This document shows, in pieces, positions 26,682 through 34,343 of a stretch of DNA of 35,102 bases. Positions within the stretch are counted from its first letter, which is position 1, and every line of letters begins with the position of its first letter. The notes below the pieces were generated by a model. It searched no databases. It had not been told where the DNA came from and was given only the letters and a program-made list of their open reading frames with translations. The stretch is from an uncultured Fidelibacterota bacterium (GTDB lineage Bacteria > Fidelibacterota > Marinisomatia > Marinisomatales > TCS55): contig CAJVYU010000024.1 in NCBI GenBank assembly GCA_913009735.1, positions 1 through 35,102 on the forward strand. Direction: 5' to 3'. The position numbers and the translations under genes are program-made.

Positions 26682-27818
26682 ATGGAACAATTCAAAGAAA
26701 TTAAACTCACTTTAGATAAAAATCCTTCCAAGAAGGAAAAATATGCACTGAAAAACCTTAACAGTTTTTTCAATCTACAGGATTTTAATGTTACTGAAAA
26801 TGGGAAAGAAGTTACTGTAAAAGTTCGTGCGATTGATTTCCAGAAATACTCGTTGATCAGCAATACGGTCGAGGCGGAATGTGGTCTTGAAAATGACAAT
26901 ATTATAAAGACAATCTATGCTGAAATCGAAAAAATCGGTAGTTACGGAATTAAAAGCGGAAAGCGCTTATACGTGAATTATAATAACGAGCGGAAGGTCA
27001 GGAATCGTAAAGAAAAAGTTGGACGTCGCGGGAAATATTTTTATGCATTAAACAATGAATTCATTCAGGAAAACAACCTATTACCTGAACAGTTTGAAAA
27101 CCAAATTATCTGCGGTGATAGTCTTGTTGAATTACAAAAGTTACCCAATAATTGTATTGATCTTGTTTTTACATCTCCTCCGTATAATTTTGGACTGGAT
27201 TATGAGGATAGCGACGACGACCATAATTGGGATGTATACTTCAAAATGCTTTTTCATATCCTGGATGAATGCATTCGAGTATTGAAATATGGCGGGCGGT
27301 TGATTATCAATGTACAGCCACTTTTTTCCGATTATATCCCCAGCCATCATTTGATCAGTCAGCATTGCCTCAAACGAAAATTGATATGGAAAGGGGAGGT
27401 CCTGTGGGAGAAAAACAATTATAATTGTAAATACACCGCTTGGGGAAGTTGGAAAAGTCCCAGCAGTCCTTATCTGAAATACACTTGGGAATTCATTGAA
27501 ATTTTTTGCAAAGGCGAACTGAAAAAGACGGGAGAAAAAGACAATATTGATATTTCAGCCGATGAATTCAAAGAATGGGTTGTAGCGAAATGGTCAATTG
27601 CTCCCGAAAAGAAAATGAAGAAATATGATCATCCGGCCATGTTTCCGGAAGCTCTGGTTGAGAGGGTTTTAAAATTGTTCAGTTATAAAGATGACATCAT
27701 ACTGGATCCGTTCAACGGCGCTGGTACAACAACGGCTGTGGCATCAAAGTTCGGGAGACGATATCTCGGCATTGATACATCTGAACAATATTGTAAAACG
27801 GCGAAAGAACGGTTATAA
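26682..27818 (+). CDS. Type II DNA methyltransferase (N4-cytosine or N6-adenine, beta-class order)
   Basis: A 378-residue DNA amino-methyltransferase. The catalytic motif IV is TSPPYN at 164-169, a spelling frequent in N4-cytosine enzymes. The AdoMet-binding motif I, DPFNGAGTTTAVA, is at 342-354 near the end, followed by YLGIDTSEQYC. Motif IV before motif I is the beta-class order. The first 140 residues precede the GDSLVELQKLP motif and are not recognised; they may help recognise DNA. The gene 28 bases downstream looks like a restriction endonuclease, so the pair should be a modification-restriction system. The recognition sequence is unknown. Confidence 0.9.
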   Translation: MEQFKEIKLTLDKNPSKKEKYALKNLNSFFNLQDFNVTENGKEVTVKVRAIDFQKYSLISNTVEAECGLENDNIIKTIYAEIEKIGSYGIKSGKRLYVNYNNERKVRNRKEKVGRRGKYFYALNNEFIQENNLLPEQFENQIICGDSLVELQKLPNNCIDLVFTSPPYNFGLDYEDSDDDHNWDVYFKMLFHILDECIRVLKYGGRLIINVQPLFSDYIPSHHLISQHCLKRKLIWKGEVLWEKNNYNCKYTAWGSWKSPSSPYLKYTWEFIEIFCKGELKKTGEKDNIDISADEFKEWVVAKWSIAPEKKMKKYDHPAMFPEALVERVLKLFSYKDDIILDPFNGAGTTTAVASKFGRRYLGIDTSEQYCKTAKERL

Positions 27819-27846
27819 GTATAAAGCGCACCTCGGAGGCTTGGGC

Positions 27847-28401
27847 ATGTTTAAAATTAAAGTATCTAATCAAATAATTGATTATTCTCAAAAGTTACTC
27901 GTTGATCACAATTTCGGTAACCGTGGTGTTGCTGACGGTAATTATCATGAACAGCTGACCGGCTTAATCGGTCAGTGTACGATTCAGACCATGTTTCATG
28001 TAAATCTGCTTACTGGGGAAGAAGGATTTGATCACGGTAAAGATCTAGAATTTGCCGGACTATCCATTGATGTAAAAACCATGGGACGCACCACTGATGT
28101 AAAGGATTATTATGTAAACAATTTTATTGCTCTCCAAAAAAATTATCCCACAGATGCATACATTTTCTGCAGTTACTTTGAAGAAAAAAAAGAGCTCACA
28201 ATTTGCGGGTGGCTCCCGAAAAGTGAATTAGAGAAAACGGCGTTGTTTTATAAAAAAGGTACAAAACGTTATCGATCAGACAAGACTTGGTTTAGGACAA
28301 AAGCGGATTTGTATGAGATTCCCAATAAAAAACTCAGGCAGGTGAAAACACCAGACGATTTGAAACAGCAATTGTCTGAATTTGCATCTTCAGTGGCGTG
28401 A
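27847..28401 (+). CDS. Probable restriction endonuclease, PD-(D/E)xK fold
   Basis: A 184-residue protein I do not recognise by family. A PD-(D/E)xK-like core can be read: E35 in YHEQLTG as the early helix acid, D66 in GKDLEFAG, then D75-V-K77 in SIDVKT. Its size and place just after a methyltransferase suggest the partner nuclease that cuts unmethylated sites. GGAGG at 27835-27839 fixes the start at 27847, seven bases later; a longer frame from 27691 would run inside the methyltransferase gene. No helix-turn-helix controller gene is seen. It could also be a nicking or repair nuclease. Confidence 0.68.
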   Translation: MFKIKVSNQIIDYSQKLLVDHNFGNRGVADGNYHEQLTGLIGQCTIQTMFHVNLLTGEEGFDHGKDLEFAGLSIDVKTMGRTTDVKDYYVNNFIALQKNYPTDAYIFCSYFEEKKELTICGWLPKSELEKTALFYKKGTKRYRSDKTWFRTKADLYEIPNKKLRQVKTPDDLKQQLSEFASSVA

Positions 28402-28463
28402 TTAATCCGGCATCGGATAGGTTGGTAATCTCTTTCAATATTATTATTTAGACTCTCAAACAC

Positions 28464-28512
28464 TAATTGTCTTTGCGAGGAATCCCGTTTTGCGGGATGA
28501 CGTGGCAATCTC
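28464..28512. repeat. Dispersed palindromic repeat, copy 2
   Basis: TAATTGT, two bases, then TTGCGAGG, an ATCCCG-TTTTG-CGGGAT hairpin (28482-28498), and GGCAATCTC at 28504-28512. It shares outer blocks with copy 1 at 21536-21580. A partial piece, GAATCCCGTTTTGC, recurs at 28610-28623, after a GC-rich stretch at 28525-28570. Confidence 0.75.
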
Positions 28513-28638
28513 CTTACTTAAGCAGATCGAAGGAGATCGCTTCTCAGCCAGTCGGCAGATCGCGAAGACAGATTTTGTGTTCTTTAAAATATTTAAAATG
28601 TCTTTTGAAGAATCCCGTTTTGCATTTGTACGTATCCC

Positions 28639-29427
28639 TCAATTAAACCGGTGTTTACGCCAACGATAAGGACTATCGACAATCACTCCTGGCTTTTGAG
28701 CTGATTCTAATACTTTTAAGCACTCTTTAAAAATAGTTACCTGTTGCTTTTTATTAAAAGGTTCACCTAGTGCATGACCAAATGGGTACTTTAGAAAATA
28801 GGTTCGAGGAGGTTTCACCTTTTCGCTAATCTCCCGGACAATGGAAACACCTACTGTAGAAATTCCCTGGGTTTCAATCTCTCTTTGTACCAGACCGACC
28901 GTCTGATTGCACATCCCTCAAGCGGGAACAAGAACGGCTATATCTACCTTTTCTTGTTTTATTTGATGAGCAACGTCTTTTGCTGTTTGTTCCACCAATG
29001 TTTTGATGTGGTGTTTATCTATATGTCCCATAAAACTATAAAAAAATTCTGCCGACTCTCCCACAAGTCCTTCTTGTTGAACGTCTCTTAAAATATCAAG
29101 AGGTAGCACTAAATTAATATCCTTATCGGCATCACTGTGATTATAATACTTATGGGTAATGGTAATATCTTCCTGCACAGCCGTGGAGGGGATCTTTCGA
29201 TAAGTGGGATCTCCATTTTTGTCCTCCATATCGAAAGGTTTATCGTTTTTTAAATGAACGCCTCCAGTCGTTAATAATGCGATTTTGCATTGTGAAAGAG
29301 GCTTCTGAAGAGGAGTCCATGGAATCATATCAGTTTCTAATGCATTGAAATTCTGCGACCAACGTTTTTTTACCCAGGGATTGCTGTACAAAGCAACCAT
29401 GATTCTATTTAAAAAATTAGTTGACAT
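28639..29427 (-). CDS. GrdB-family selenoprotein (in-frame TGA read as selenocysteine)
   Basis: One 262-residue protein split by a TGA at 28918-28920. Both halves belong to the glycine/sarcosine/betaine reductase selenoprotein B family. Before the TGA are PWTPLQKPLSQCKIALLTTG, KNGDPTYRKIP, ITITHKYYNHSDADKDIN and FYSFMGHID; after it, CNQTVGLVQREIETQGIST. Related proteins carry selenocysteine here in a UxxC redox motif, so residue 170 would be Sec in UGMC (C173). A SECIS-like hairpin follows the TGA. The start is ATG 29427, with GGAGA four bases upstream; a TTG at 29463 lacks a binding site. No GrdA, GrdC/D or Sec-synthesis gene is near, so it is probably not a glycine reductase; a redox role is inferred. 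The alternative is a nonsense mutation. Confidence 0.82.
28889..28920 (-). promoter_or_regulatory. Selenocysteine UGA with candidate bacterial SECIS hairpin
   Basis: On the minus strand the UGA (28920-28918) is followed after 17 bases by the loop GGUCG (28900-28896), closed by CAGAC/GUCUG and extended by U-G and A-U pairs (28907-28901 with 28895-28889). A GGUC-type apical loop at this distance is what is known for E. coli fdhF, where SelB binds. Sequence and spacing are seen directly; function is inferred. Confidence 0.72.
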
Positions 29428-29576
29428 ACATTCTCCATCTATTTCGGAATTGGTGAAAGACAAATTTCATTACACAATCATTATTGTATCGGGAATAATT
29501 ATTCTTCACTAGTTTTATTCATAATAGGCAATGGATAAAGACTAAAAAATAACAATAGATGAGCTGTGTGAAAACT

Positions 29577-30476
29577 TCATGTGTTTGATATTTCATGGTC
29601 AAATTTAACATAATTAGTCTCTTGTAGAAACGATTCCACTTTTTGCCAGAACTCCGGGTGATAGTGACAATCGCTATGACCTTTGCCTGGAATAACCCAG
29701 AGACGGGTTGTCTCGGGATTACCGGCATTTTCTAATTTTTCTCCCTGTTCGATTGGGACAACTGTATCCTGATCACCATGGATCAACAATATCTTCGCTT
29801 TAGTATTCTTAATATTATTTACTGGAGCGATATGTTCAAAATTTATCCCAATTTTAAATTGCAAATATTTGAAAAATAGCCATACTAGCGGAAAATAAGG
29901 AATATGCCATTTTTGAAACTCTAATTTCATCACATCAACCGGATGTGCAAGTGCTCCAATTGTAATTATACTTTTAATCCGTTGATCAAAAGCTGCAGCG
30001 TGAATAGCTGCAGCTCCACCAATGGATAGACCCAGGACCCCAATCAGTCCGGGTTCTACAGAATCTTGTGTTACAACGAAGTCAACAGCAGCCCGTATAT
30101 CCTCAGAAAATTTTAATAAATTAGGATATTTATCCGGGTCACTGCTGCCATGATTTCGCAAATCAAACACCAGTAAATTGTAATGCTTGGAATGAAGCTT
30201 TTGAATATAGGTCATCATACGTTCCAGGTTACGTCCCCATCCATGTACCAAAATCAAAGTCGAGACCGGATTGGATGATGTATTTTGAGCAGGTATCCAC
30301 CAACCATACAATTGACAATTATTCTTAGTAGGAAACCGAATCTCTTTGAATGGTATATCTGATTCCGCAGGTGTGGTTTGATGTGTCTTTTTCGGGTATC
30401 GATAAACGTATTTAATGAATAGATCAAGCAAACAAAAAAAAATGACCAGACCTAATAAAATCCAAATAATAATCAT
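29577..30476 (-). CDS. Membrane-anchored alpha/beta hydrolase
   Basis: A 299-residue serine hydrolase. An N-terminal span (about 2-23, IIIWILLGLVIFFCLL) anchors it. The oxyanion segment is VHGWGRN at 77-83, the nucleophile S151 is in GLSIGG, the acid lies in HGDQDTVVP (D235 or D237), and the histidine is H267 in GKGHSD. It resembles the BAAT/dienelactone-hydrolase-like or YqkD-type group of unknown substrate. It stands alone on the minus strand, 150 bases upstream of the selenoprotein gene. Confidence 0.88.
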   Translation of the reverse strand: MIIIWILLGLVIFFCLLDLFIKYVYRYPKKTHQTTPAESDIPFKEIRFPTKNNCQLYGWWIPAQNTSSNPVSTLILVHGWGRNLERMMTYIQKLHSKHYNLLVFDLRNHGSSDPDKYPNLLKFSEDIRAAVDFVVTQDSVEPGLIGVLGLSIGGAAAIHAAAFDQRIKSIITIGALAHPVDVMKLEFQKWHIPYFPLVWLFFKYLQFKIGINFEHIAPVNNIKNTKAKILLIHGDQDTVVPIEQGEKLENAGNPETTRLWVIPGKGHSDCHYHPEFWQKVESFLQETNYVKFDHEISNT

Positions 30477-30843
30477 AACTATTTTCTTTCTTTAATTATA
30501 CTGTTTAGTCATCAGAAAGTGTCGTCGTTCCCAACATTGTACTAACTAAGAATTAATTGTAGTAGGCATTTTTCGCCCGCTGAAATAATTGACTGCGCAA
30601 ATTTGTTTTTCTCATAATAAAGGAATTTACCGGCCTATGCTACTTCTCATTTTAATTGAATTTAACCATTTCCTTGTGTTCCAAACTTCTGAAATTTATC
30701 TGCTTATGGCATAGCAATTCCATCCTGTGTATTGTTATTCAATAATTGTCTGCAAACCCACCTTCCAGATGGGCCGGCAGGTATTTTTAAACCCCCAGCC
30801 TGCGCATCGACTTCGGCAGGCGGGCTTTGTGTTTCCCTGCATG

Positions 30844-30861
30844 CGACATTGGCCAATGTCG
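30844..30861. repeat. Perfect 18-bp palindrome
   Basis: CGACATTGGCCAATGTCG reads the same on both strands with no spacer. It lies inside the repeat island. It could be a dimeric regulator site or part of a repeat; no partner is known. Confidence 0.6.
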
Positions 30862-30965
30862 AATTCGGGGGAAATAGCGGCGGCGAAAGGTTTTTGAATG
30901 CCTGCCGGAGGTGCGTAGACAGGGAATCCTTTGATCATCTCCCCCCAATGATTAAATCCCCATCT

Positions 30966-30992
30966 AAATCTTCCCCAAGATGGGGAAGATTT
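30966..30992. repeat. 11-bp stem hairpin
   Basis: AAATCTTCCCC (30966-30976) and GGGGAAGATTT (30982-30992) pair perfectly around AAGAT. The 3' side is not T-rich enough for a clear terminator. A related stretch (GGGAAGACTTC) follows at once. Confidence 0.6.
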
Positions 30993-31291
30993 CAAAGGCT
31001 GGGAAGACTTCAAAAAATAGGGCAGGAAAGAGGGATTATTTAAATTGGAAATAATATTTAATATCAGACGATTAACACTTATCCGTTCCGCAGGCGGATA
31101 TGCCGGAGTAATAGAGGTGTATAATGAATCGGCAGAGGAATTTACCTGATATATCTATTGACATTAGAAAAATGTATGGTTTAACTTGCCCGCCGGTTTA
31201 TTCGTGGAATCCGGGCTATTAATCCCCTAAACCACAAAAATAATTACAAGAAATACTAATAGATTAGAAAAAAGAAATTGTCAAAAGCATA

Positions 31292-31351
31292 ATGAAATTA
31301 TTTACTTCTAAATCCAACGACAAAAAGGCTAAAAAGGCAGGATCACCTTAG
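31292..31351 (+). CDS. Candidate lysine-rich leader peptide of the LysW operon
   Basis: A 19-codon frame, MKLFTSKSNDKKAKKAGSP, ending in TAG. Six of 19 residues are lysine, four of them clustered at 11-15 (KKAKK), and none is arginine. It lies 33 bases before a strong intrinsic terminator that precedes lysW, with no other plus-strand gene for 2.9 kb upstream. This is the layout of transcription attenuation by ribosome stalling, as known for his, trp and leu leaders. The binding site is poor, and no other member is known to me, so translation is unproven. Confidence 0.5.
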   Translation: MKLFTSKSNDKKAKKAGSP

Positions 31352-31383
31352 GGATGTAGAAGCAAATTGCACCAAAATTTGAT

Positions 31384-31422
31384 AAAGCCTCTGCACCCAA
31401 CGGTGTAAGAGGCTTTTTTTTT
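31384..31422 (+). terminator. Strong intrinsic terminator in the lysW leader (attenuator)
   Basis: AAAGCCTCTGCACC (31384-31397) pairs with GGTGTAAGAGGCTTT (31402-31416), with one bulged A and one G-U pair, around a CAAC loop; nine Ts follow (31414-31422). It ends 28 bases before lysW, with no gene ahead except the leader frame. TTGCACC at 31367-31373 can pair with GGTGTAA at 31402-31408, which would open the terminator stem. A small hairpin CAAATT/AATTTG (31363-31381) could hide that segment. Confidence 0.85.
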
Positions 31423-31450
31423 AACCAAAATGAAAAAAAGGAACAATACC

Positions 31451-31615
31451 ATGCTAGAATGTCCAGTATGCGGAACCCATCTCGCTATGCCTTCAGGCGT
31501 CGTGGAAAATGAAATCATCGACTGTGGAACCTGCAGTGCAGAATTAGAGGTGTTAAGTTTGAACCCTCTTAGTGTTGAAGAGGCACCGGAGGAACAAGAG
31601 GATTGGGGTGAATAA
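31451..31615 (+). CDS. lysW: LysW-type amino-group carrier protein
   Basis: A 54-residue acidic protein that carries intermediates of lysine or arginine synthesis on its C-terminal glutamate. Zinc ligands are C4 and C7 (CPVC) and C25 and C28 (CGTC). The C-terminus is EDWGE, the family signature, whose last Glu gamma-carboxyl is amide-linked to alpha-aminoadipate or glutamate. It protects the amino group, as acetyl does in the usual arginine pathway. AAGGA at 31438-31442 supports the ATG at 31451 rather than 31430. It is the first gene of the operon. Confidence 0.95.
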   Translation: MLECPVCGTHLAMPSGVVENEIIDCGTCSAELEVLSLNPLSVEEAPEEQEDWGE

Positions 31616-31654
31616 GATAATGCAATCCTCAACCGTACCAGGAGATATTAACCC

Positions 31655-32497
31655 ATGAACAAAGTAGGCATTCTCTTTTCCCGTATGAGGAAGGAGGAAA
31701 AACTAATCTTCGAAGAAGCTCAAAAGATGGGTGTTGACCTAATCAGGGTTGACAGCCGTAATCTGATTATGAATGGTGAGAACCACTATGACTTTAATAT
31801 TCTCCTGGACCGGGAGATTTCCCATACCCGTTCACTCTATACTTTACAGATGTTGGAAAGTGTAGGTGTCAAAACAGTGAATAGTCATCGGGTTGCAACT
31901 ATTTGCGGGGATAAGGTTTCCACCACAGTTGCTTTGAATCAAGCTGGCGTACCGACCTTGCAGGTGAAAGTGGCTTTTAGCCGGGAATCGGCTTTGGAAG
32001 CTATAGAAACTATGGGTTATCCGGTGGTGCTGAAACCGGTGATCGGGTCTTGGGGGCGACTACTTGCCAAGATAAACGATCGCGATTCCGCCGAAGCAAT
32101 CCTGGAACACAAAGCCTATCTGCCATCCGGTTACCATTCGGTTTTTTACATCCAGGAATATGTGGAAAAACCAGGTCGGGATATTCGCGCTTTCTGCATT
32201 GATGGAAAAACCGTGTGTGCTATCTACCGCTCTTCAGATCACTGGATCACGAATACTGCCCGGGGTGCGCGAGCAGAAAATTGCCCGCTAACACCGGAGT
32301 TGATAAATCTTTGCGAGCAGACCGTTCAGGCCATCGGCGGCGGTATACTGGCAGTGGATATCATGGAAACAAAGGACGGGCTTGTGATCAATGAAGTCAA
32401 TCATAAAATGGAATTCCGTAACAGTATTGATATTTCCGGAGTCAACATACCAGCCCTGATTTTAGAATACACGCTTAAAATGGACAGATTATCATGA
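31655..32497 (+). CDS. lysX: LysW ligase, LysX/ArgX (RimK-like ATP-grasp)
   Basis: An ATP-grasp enzyme of 280 residues that joins alpha-aminoadipate (LysX) or glutamate (ArgX) to the C-terminal Glu of LysW. It has VVLKPVIGSWGRL in the ATP-grasp lid region, YIQEYVEKPGRDIRAF, and the metal-binding end VINEVNHKMEFRNS. GGAGA before the ATG is a good binding site. Its stop overlaps the next start (ATGA). Sequence alone does not let me decide between the lysine and arginine versions. Confidence 0.93.
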   Translation: MNKVGILFSRMRKEEKLIFEEAQKMGVDLIRVDSRNLIMNGENHYDFNILLDREISHTRSLYTLQMLESVGVKTVNSHRVATICGDKVSTTVALNQAGVPTLQVKVAFSRESALEAIETMGYPVVLKPVIGSWGRLLAKINDRDSAEAILEHKAYLPSGYHSVFYIQEYVEKPGRDIRAFCIDGKTVCAIYRSSDHWITNTARGARAENCPLTPELINLCEQTVQAIGGGILAVDIMETKDGLVINEVNHKMEFRNSIDISGVNIPALILEYTLKMDRLS

Positions 32498-33537
32498 ACG
32501 AGAAAGTAAATGTATCAATTGTAGGCGGCTCCGGATATACAGGCGGTGAATTACTCCGGCTGTTATTACAGCATCCTCAAGTGAATTTGACCGCAGCAAC
32601 TTCCAGAGCATATGCAGGAAAACTAATTCATAAAGTTCATCCAAATTTGCGCGGAGTAACAAATCTAAAATTCATCACCCCCGATAAATTGCCGGACTGT
32701 GATGTTTTATTCTTGGCTCTGCCTCATGGAGCCGTTGTTGACAAAGTGGATACTTACCTGGATAAGACAGATGTGTTAATTGATATGAGTTCGGATTTTC
32801 GGTTGAGGAATCCCCAGGATTATGATCGTTATTATGCTCAAAAACATAAGCGGCCTGACCTGCTGGAAACGTTTGTGTACGGGATGCCGGAGTTGCACCG
32901 GGAAAAGATTCGAACCTCAAAGCGGATTGCCGTTCCCGGTTGCACGGCTACGGGTGCTATTCTACCCTTAAAACCGCTTGTGGATGCTTTTAATATTCGC
33001 CAGGTGATCATTGATGCCAAGGTGGGGTCTTCCGCCTCAGGCGCTAAGTCCAACGGAGCGACACATCACCCGGAGAGGCAGGGCGTAGTGCGTAGCTTCA
33101 AACCCAGCGGTCACCGGCACCTGGCGGAAATGGAGCAGGAACTGAATCCGGAGGGAAACATTTCGGTGAATTTCTCACCTCACGCAGTAGAATTGGTACG
33201 GGGAATCCAGAGTACGATCCACATTTTTATCGATGGTGAATACGAAGAAAAAGATGTATGGCAGACCTACCTGAAAGCCTATGGGAGGGAACCTTTTATC
33301 CGCATTGTTAAAGAGAAATCGGGGATATACCGCTATCCGGAACCGAAGGTAGTGATGGGGACAAATGTATGTGAAATCGGTTTCGAGAAAGATCAGGCAA
33401 CCGGACGGCTCATCGTCATGTCCGCAATCGATAATCTCATGAAAGGCGCCTCCGGTCAGGCGGTGCAATGCATGAATCTTGCCTTGGGATTGGACGAAAC
33501 GACAGGAATTAATCAATTGGGTTTTCACCCCGTTTAG
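32494..33537 (+). CDS. lysY: LysW-aminoadipate semialdehyde / glutamate semialdehyde dehydrogenase (LysY/ArgC)
   Basis: An NADPH-dependent reductase of the ArgC family, 347 residues. The Rossmann start is VGGSGYTGGELLRLL at 10-24, and the catalytic cysteine is C150 in VPGCTATG. It reduces the acyl phosphate made by the next gene's product. In the LysW context its substrate is carrier-bound, not N-acetylated. It overlaps lysX by four bases. Confidence 0.92.
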   Translation: MNEKVNVSIVGGSGYTGGELLRLLLQHPQVNLTAATSRAYAGKLIHKVHPNLRGVTNLKFITPDKLPDCDVLFLALPHGAVVDKVDTYLDKTDVLIDMSSDFRLRNPQDYDRYYAQKHKRPDLLETFVYGMPELHREKIRTSKRIAVPGCTATGAILPLKPLVDAFNIRQVIIDAKVGSSASGAKSNGATHHPERQGVVRSFKPSGHRHLAEMEQELNPEGNISVNFSPHAVELVRGIQSTIHIFIDGEYEEKDVWQTYLKAYGREPFIRIVKEKSGIYRYPEPKVVMGTNVCEIGFEKDQATGRLIVMSAIDNLMKGASGQAVQCMNLALGLDETTGINQLGFHPV

Positions 33538-33548
33538 GAGTTTGAATA

Positions 33549-34343
33549 ATGCTGGTAGTAAAAGTAGGTGGCAGTGAGGGTATTAATTATGATGCCTTTC
33601 TGCAGGATTTGGCAGGACATGAGCAGGTGATTCTGGTCCATGGCGGGTCCCATGAGTTGAACAATATATCTGCAACTCTCGGGCATCCACCCAGGTTTGT
33701 CACATCCGTATCCGGATTTACAAGCCGTTTCACAGACCGGGAAACTATGGACATGTTTAATATGGTTTACGCAGGGAAAATAAACAAAATGATCGTGGAG
33801 AAACTGCAGGCTCTAAACCGGAACGCAGTGGGACTTTCAGGGATCGATGGTCGGCTTTTGGAAGGACCTCAAAAACGATCGTTGAAAGTGATAGAAAACG
33901 GAAGGAAGAAAATTCTTCGCGGTGATATGTCCGGTCGGGTGGAAAAAGTGAATGTTCATTTATTGTCCCTGTTATTGGATAATGGGTATCTCCCAGTGCT
34001 GACGCCGCCGGCCATCAGTTTTGAAAGTTCCGCCATTAATGTGGATGGGGACCGTTGTGCTGCCAGCATCGCCGGCGCTGTGGGAGCGCAGGAACTGATT
34101 ATTTTATCCAATGTGCCGGGCCTATTACGGAATCCGGAAGATGAGAAATCACTGATTCGTTCTATCCCCCGGGCGGAGATTGATGAGCATATTGATTTAT
34201 ATGCCCAGGGTCGGATGAAGAAAAAACTACTGGGCGCCAAGGAAGCCCTGGAAGCCGGTGTGGGTAAAGTGACTCTCGGGGATGCACGGAAATCATCTCC
34301 TTTGCAGTTGGCCCTGGATGGAAATGGGACGGTGATTCAATGA
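33549..34343 (+). CDS. lysZ: LysW-aminoadipate / LysW-glutamate kinase (LysZ)
   Basis: An amino acid kinase of the ArgB group, 264 residues. Motifs are VVKVGGSEG at 3-11, VHGGSHELN near 34-42, and NVDGDRCAASIAGAVGA, with LILSNVPGLL-like phosphate and nucleotide contacts near 178-190. It phosphorylates the delta/gamma carboxyl of the carrier-bound substrate. The FTSRFTDRETMDMF segment is typical of the LysZ branch. AGGAG lies eight bases before the ATG. It overlaps the next gene by ATGA. Confidence 0.93.
   Translation: MLVVKVGGSEGINYDAFLQDLAGHEQVILVHGGSHELNNISATLGHPPRFVTSVSGFTSRFTDRETMDMFNMVYAGKINKMIVEKLQALNRNAVGLSGIDGRLLEGPQKRSLKVIENGRKKILRGDMSGRVEKVNVHLLSLLLDNGYLPVLTPPAISFESSAINVDGDRCAASIAGAVGAQELIILSNVPGLLRNPEDEKSLIRSIPRAEIDEHIDLYAQGRMKKKLLGAKEALEAGVGKVTLGDARKSSPLQLALDGNGTVIQ

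Larger units (their letters stand above)
30477..31291. other. Long intergenic region, repeat island before the LysW operon
   Basis: About 815 bases without a convincing gene. From about 30735 to 31220 it is richer in G+C and full of inverted repeats: CCGGCAGG/CCTGCCGG (30773 and 30901), GCCTGC...GCAGGC (30798-30821), an 18-bp palindrome (30844-30861), an 11-bp hairpin (30966-30992) and GCCCG...CGGGC (31188-31216). A 103-codon open frame at 30732-31043 runs through these repeats and is not taken as a gene. Confidence 0.65.

Noticed and set aside
27691-27846. A longer N-terminus for the putative endonuclease
   Set aside because: It would overlap the methyltransferase C-terminus in another frame, and GGAGG fits the ATG at 27847.
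28639-28914. A separate 91-residue gene starting at the ATG after the TGA
   Set aside because: It lacks a ribosome binding site, begins in the middle of a family motif (CNQTVGL), and continues the upstream frame exactly, so it is the second half of the selenoprotein.
30732-31043. A 103-codon open frame in the repeat island
   Set aside because: It spans several inverted repeats, has no family likeness and has an equally open frame on the other strand.
31158-31186. TTGACA with a possible -10 box ahead of the LysW leader
   Set aside because: The -35 match is perfect, but no good -10 is found at 16-18 bases, and promoter rules in this lineage are not known.
31200-31450. A lysine or arginine riboswitch ahead of lysW
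   Set aside because: The stretch before the terminator is only about 90 AT-rich bases plus the short frame, too short and without the stems of the lysine riboswitch.
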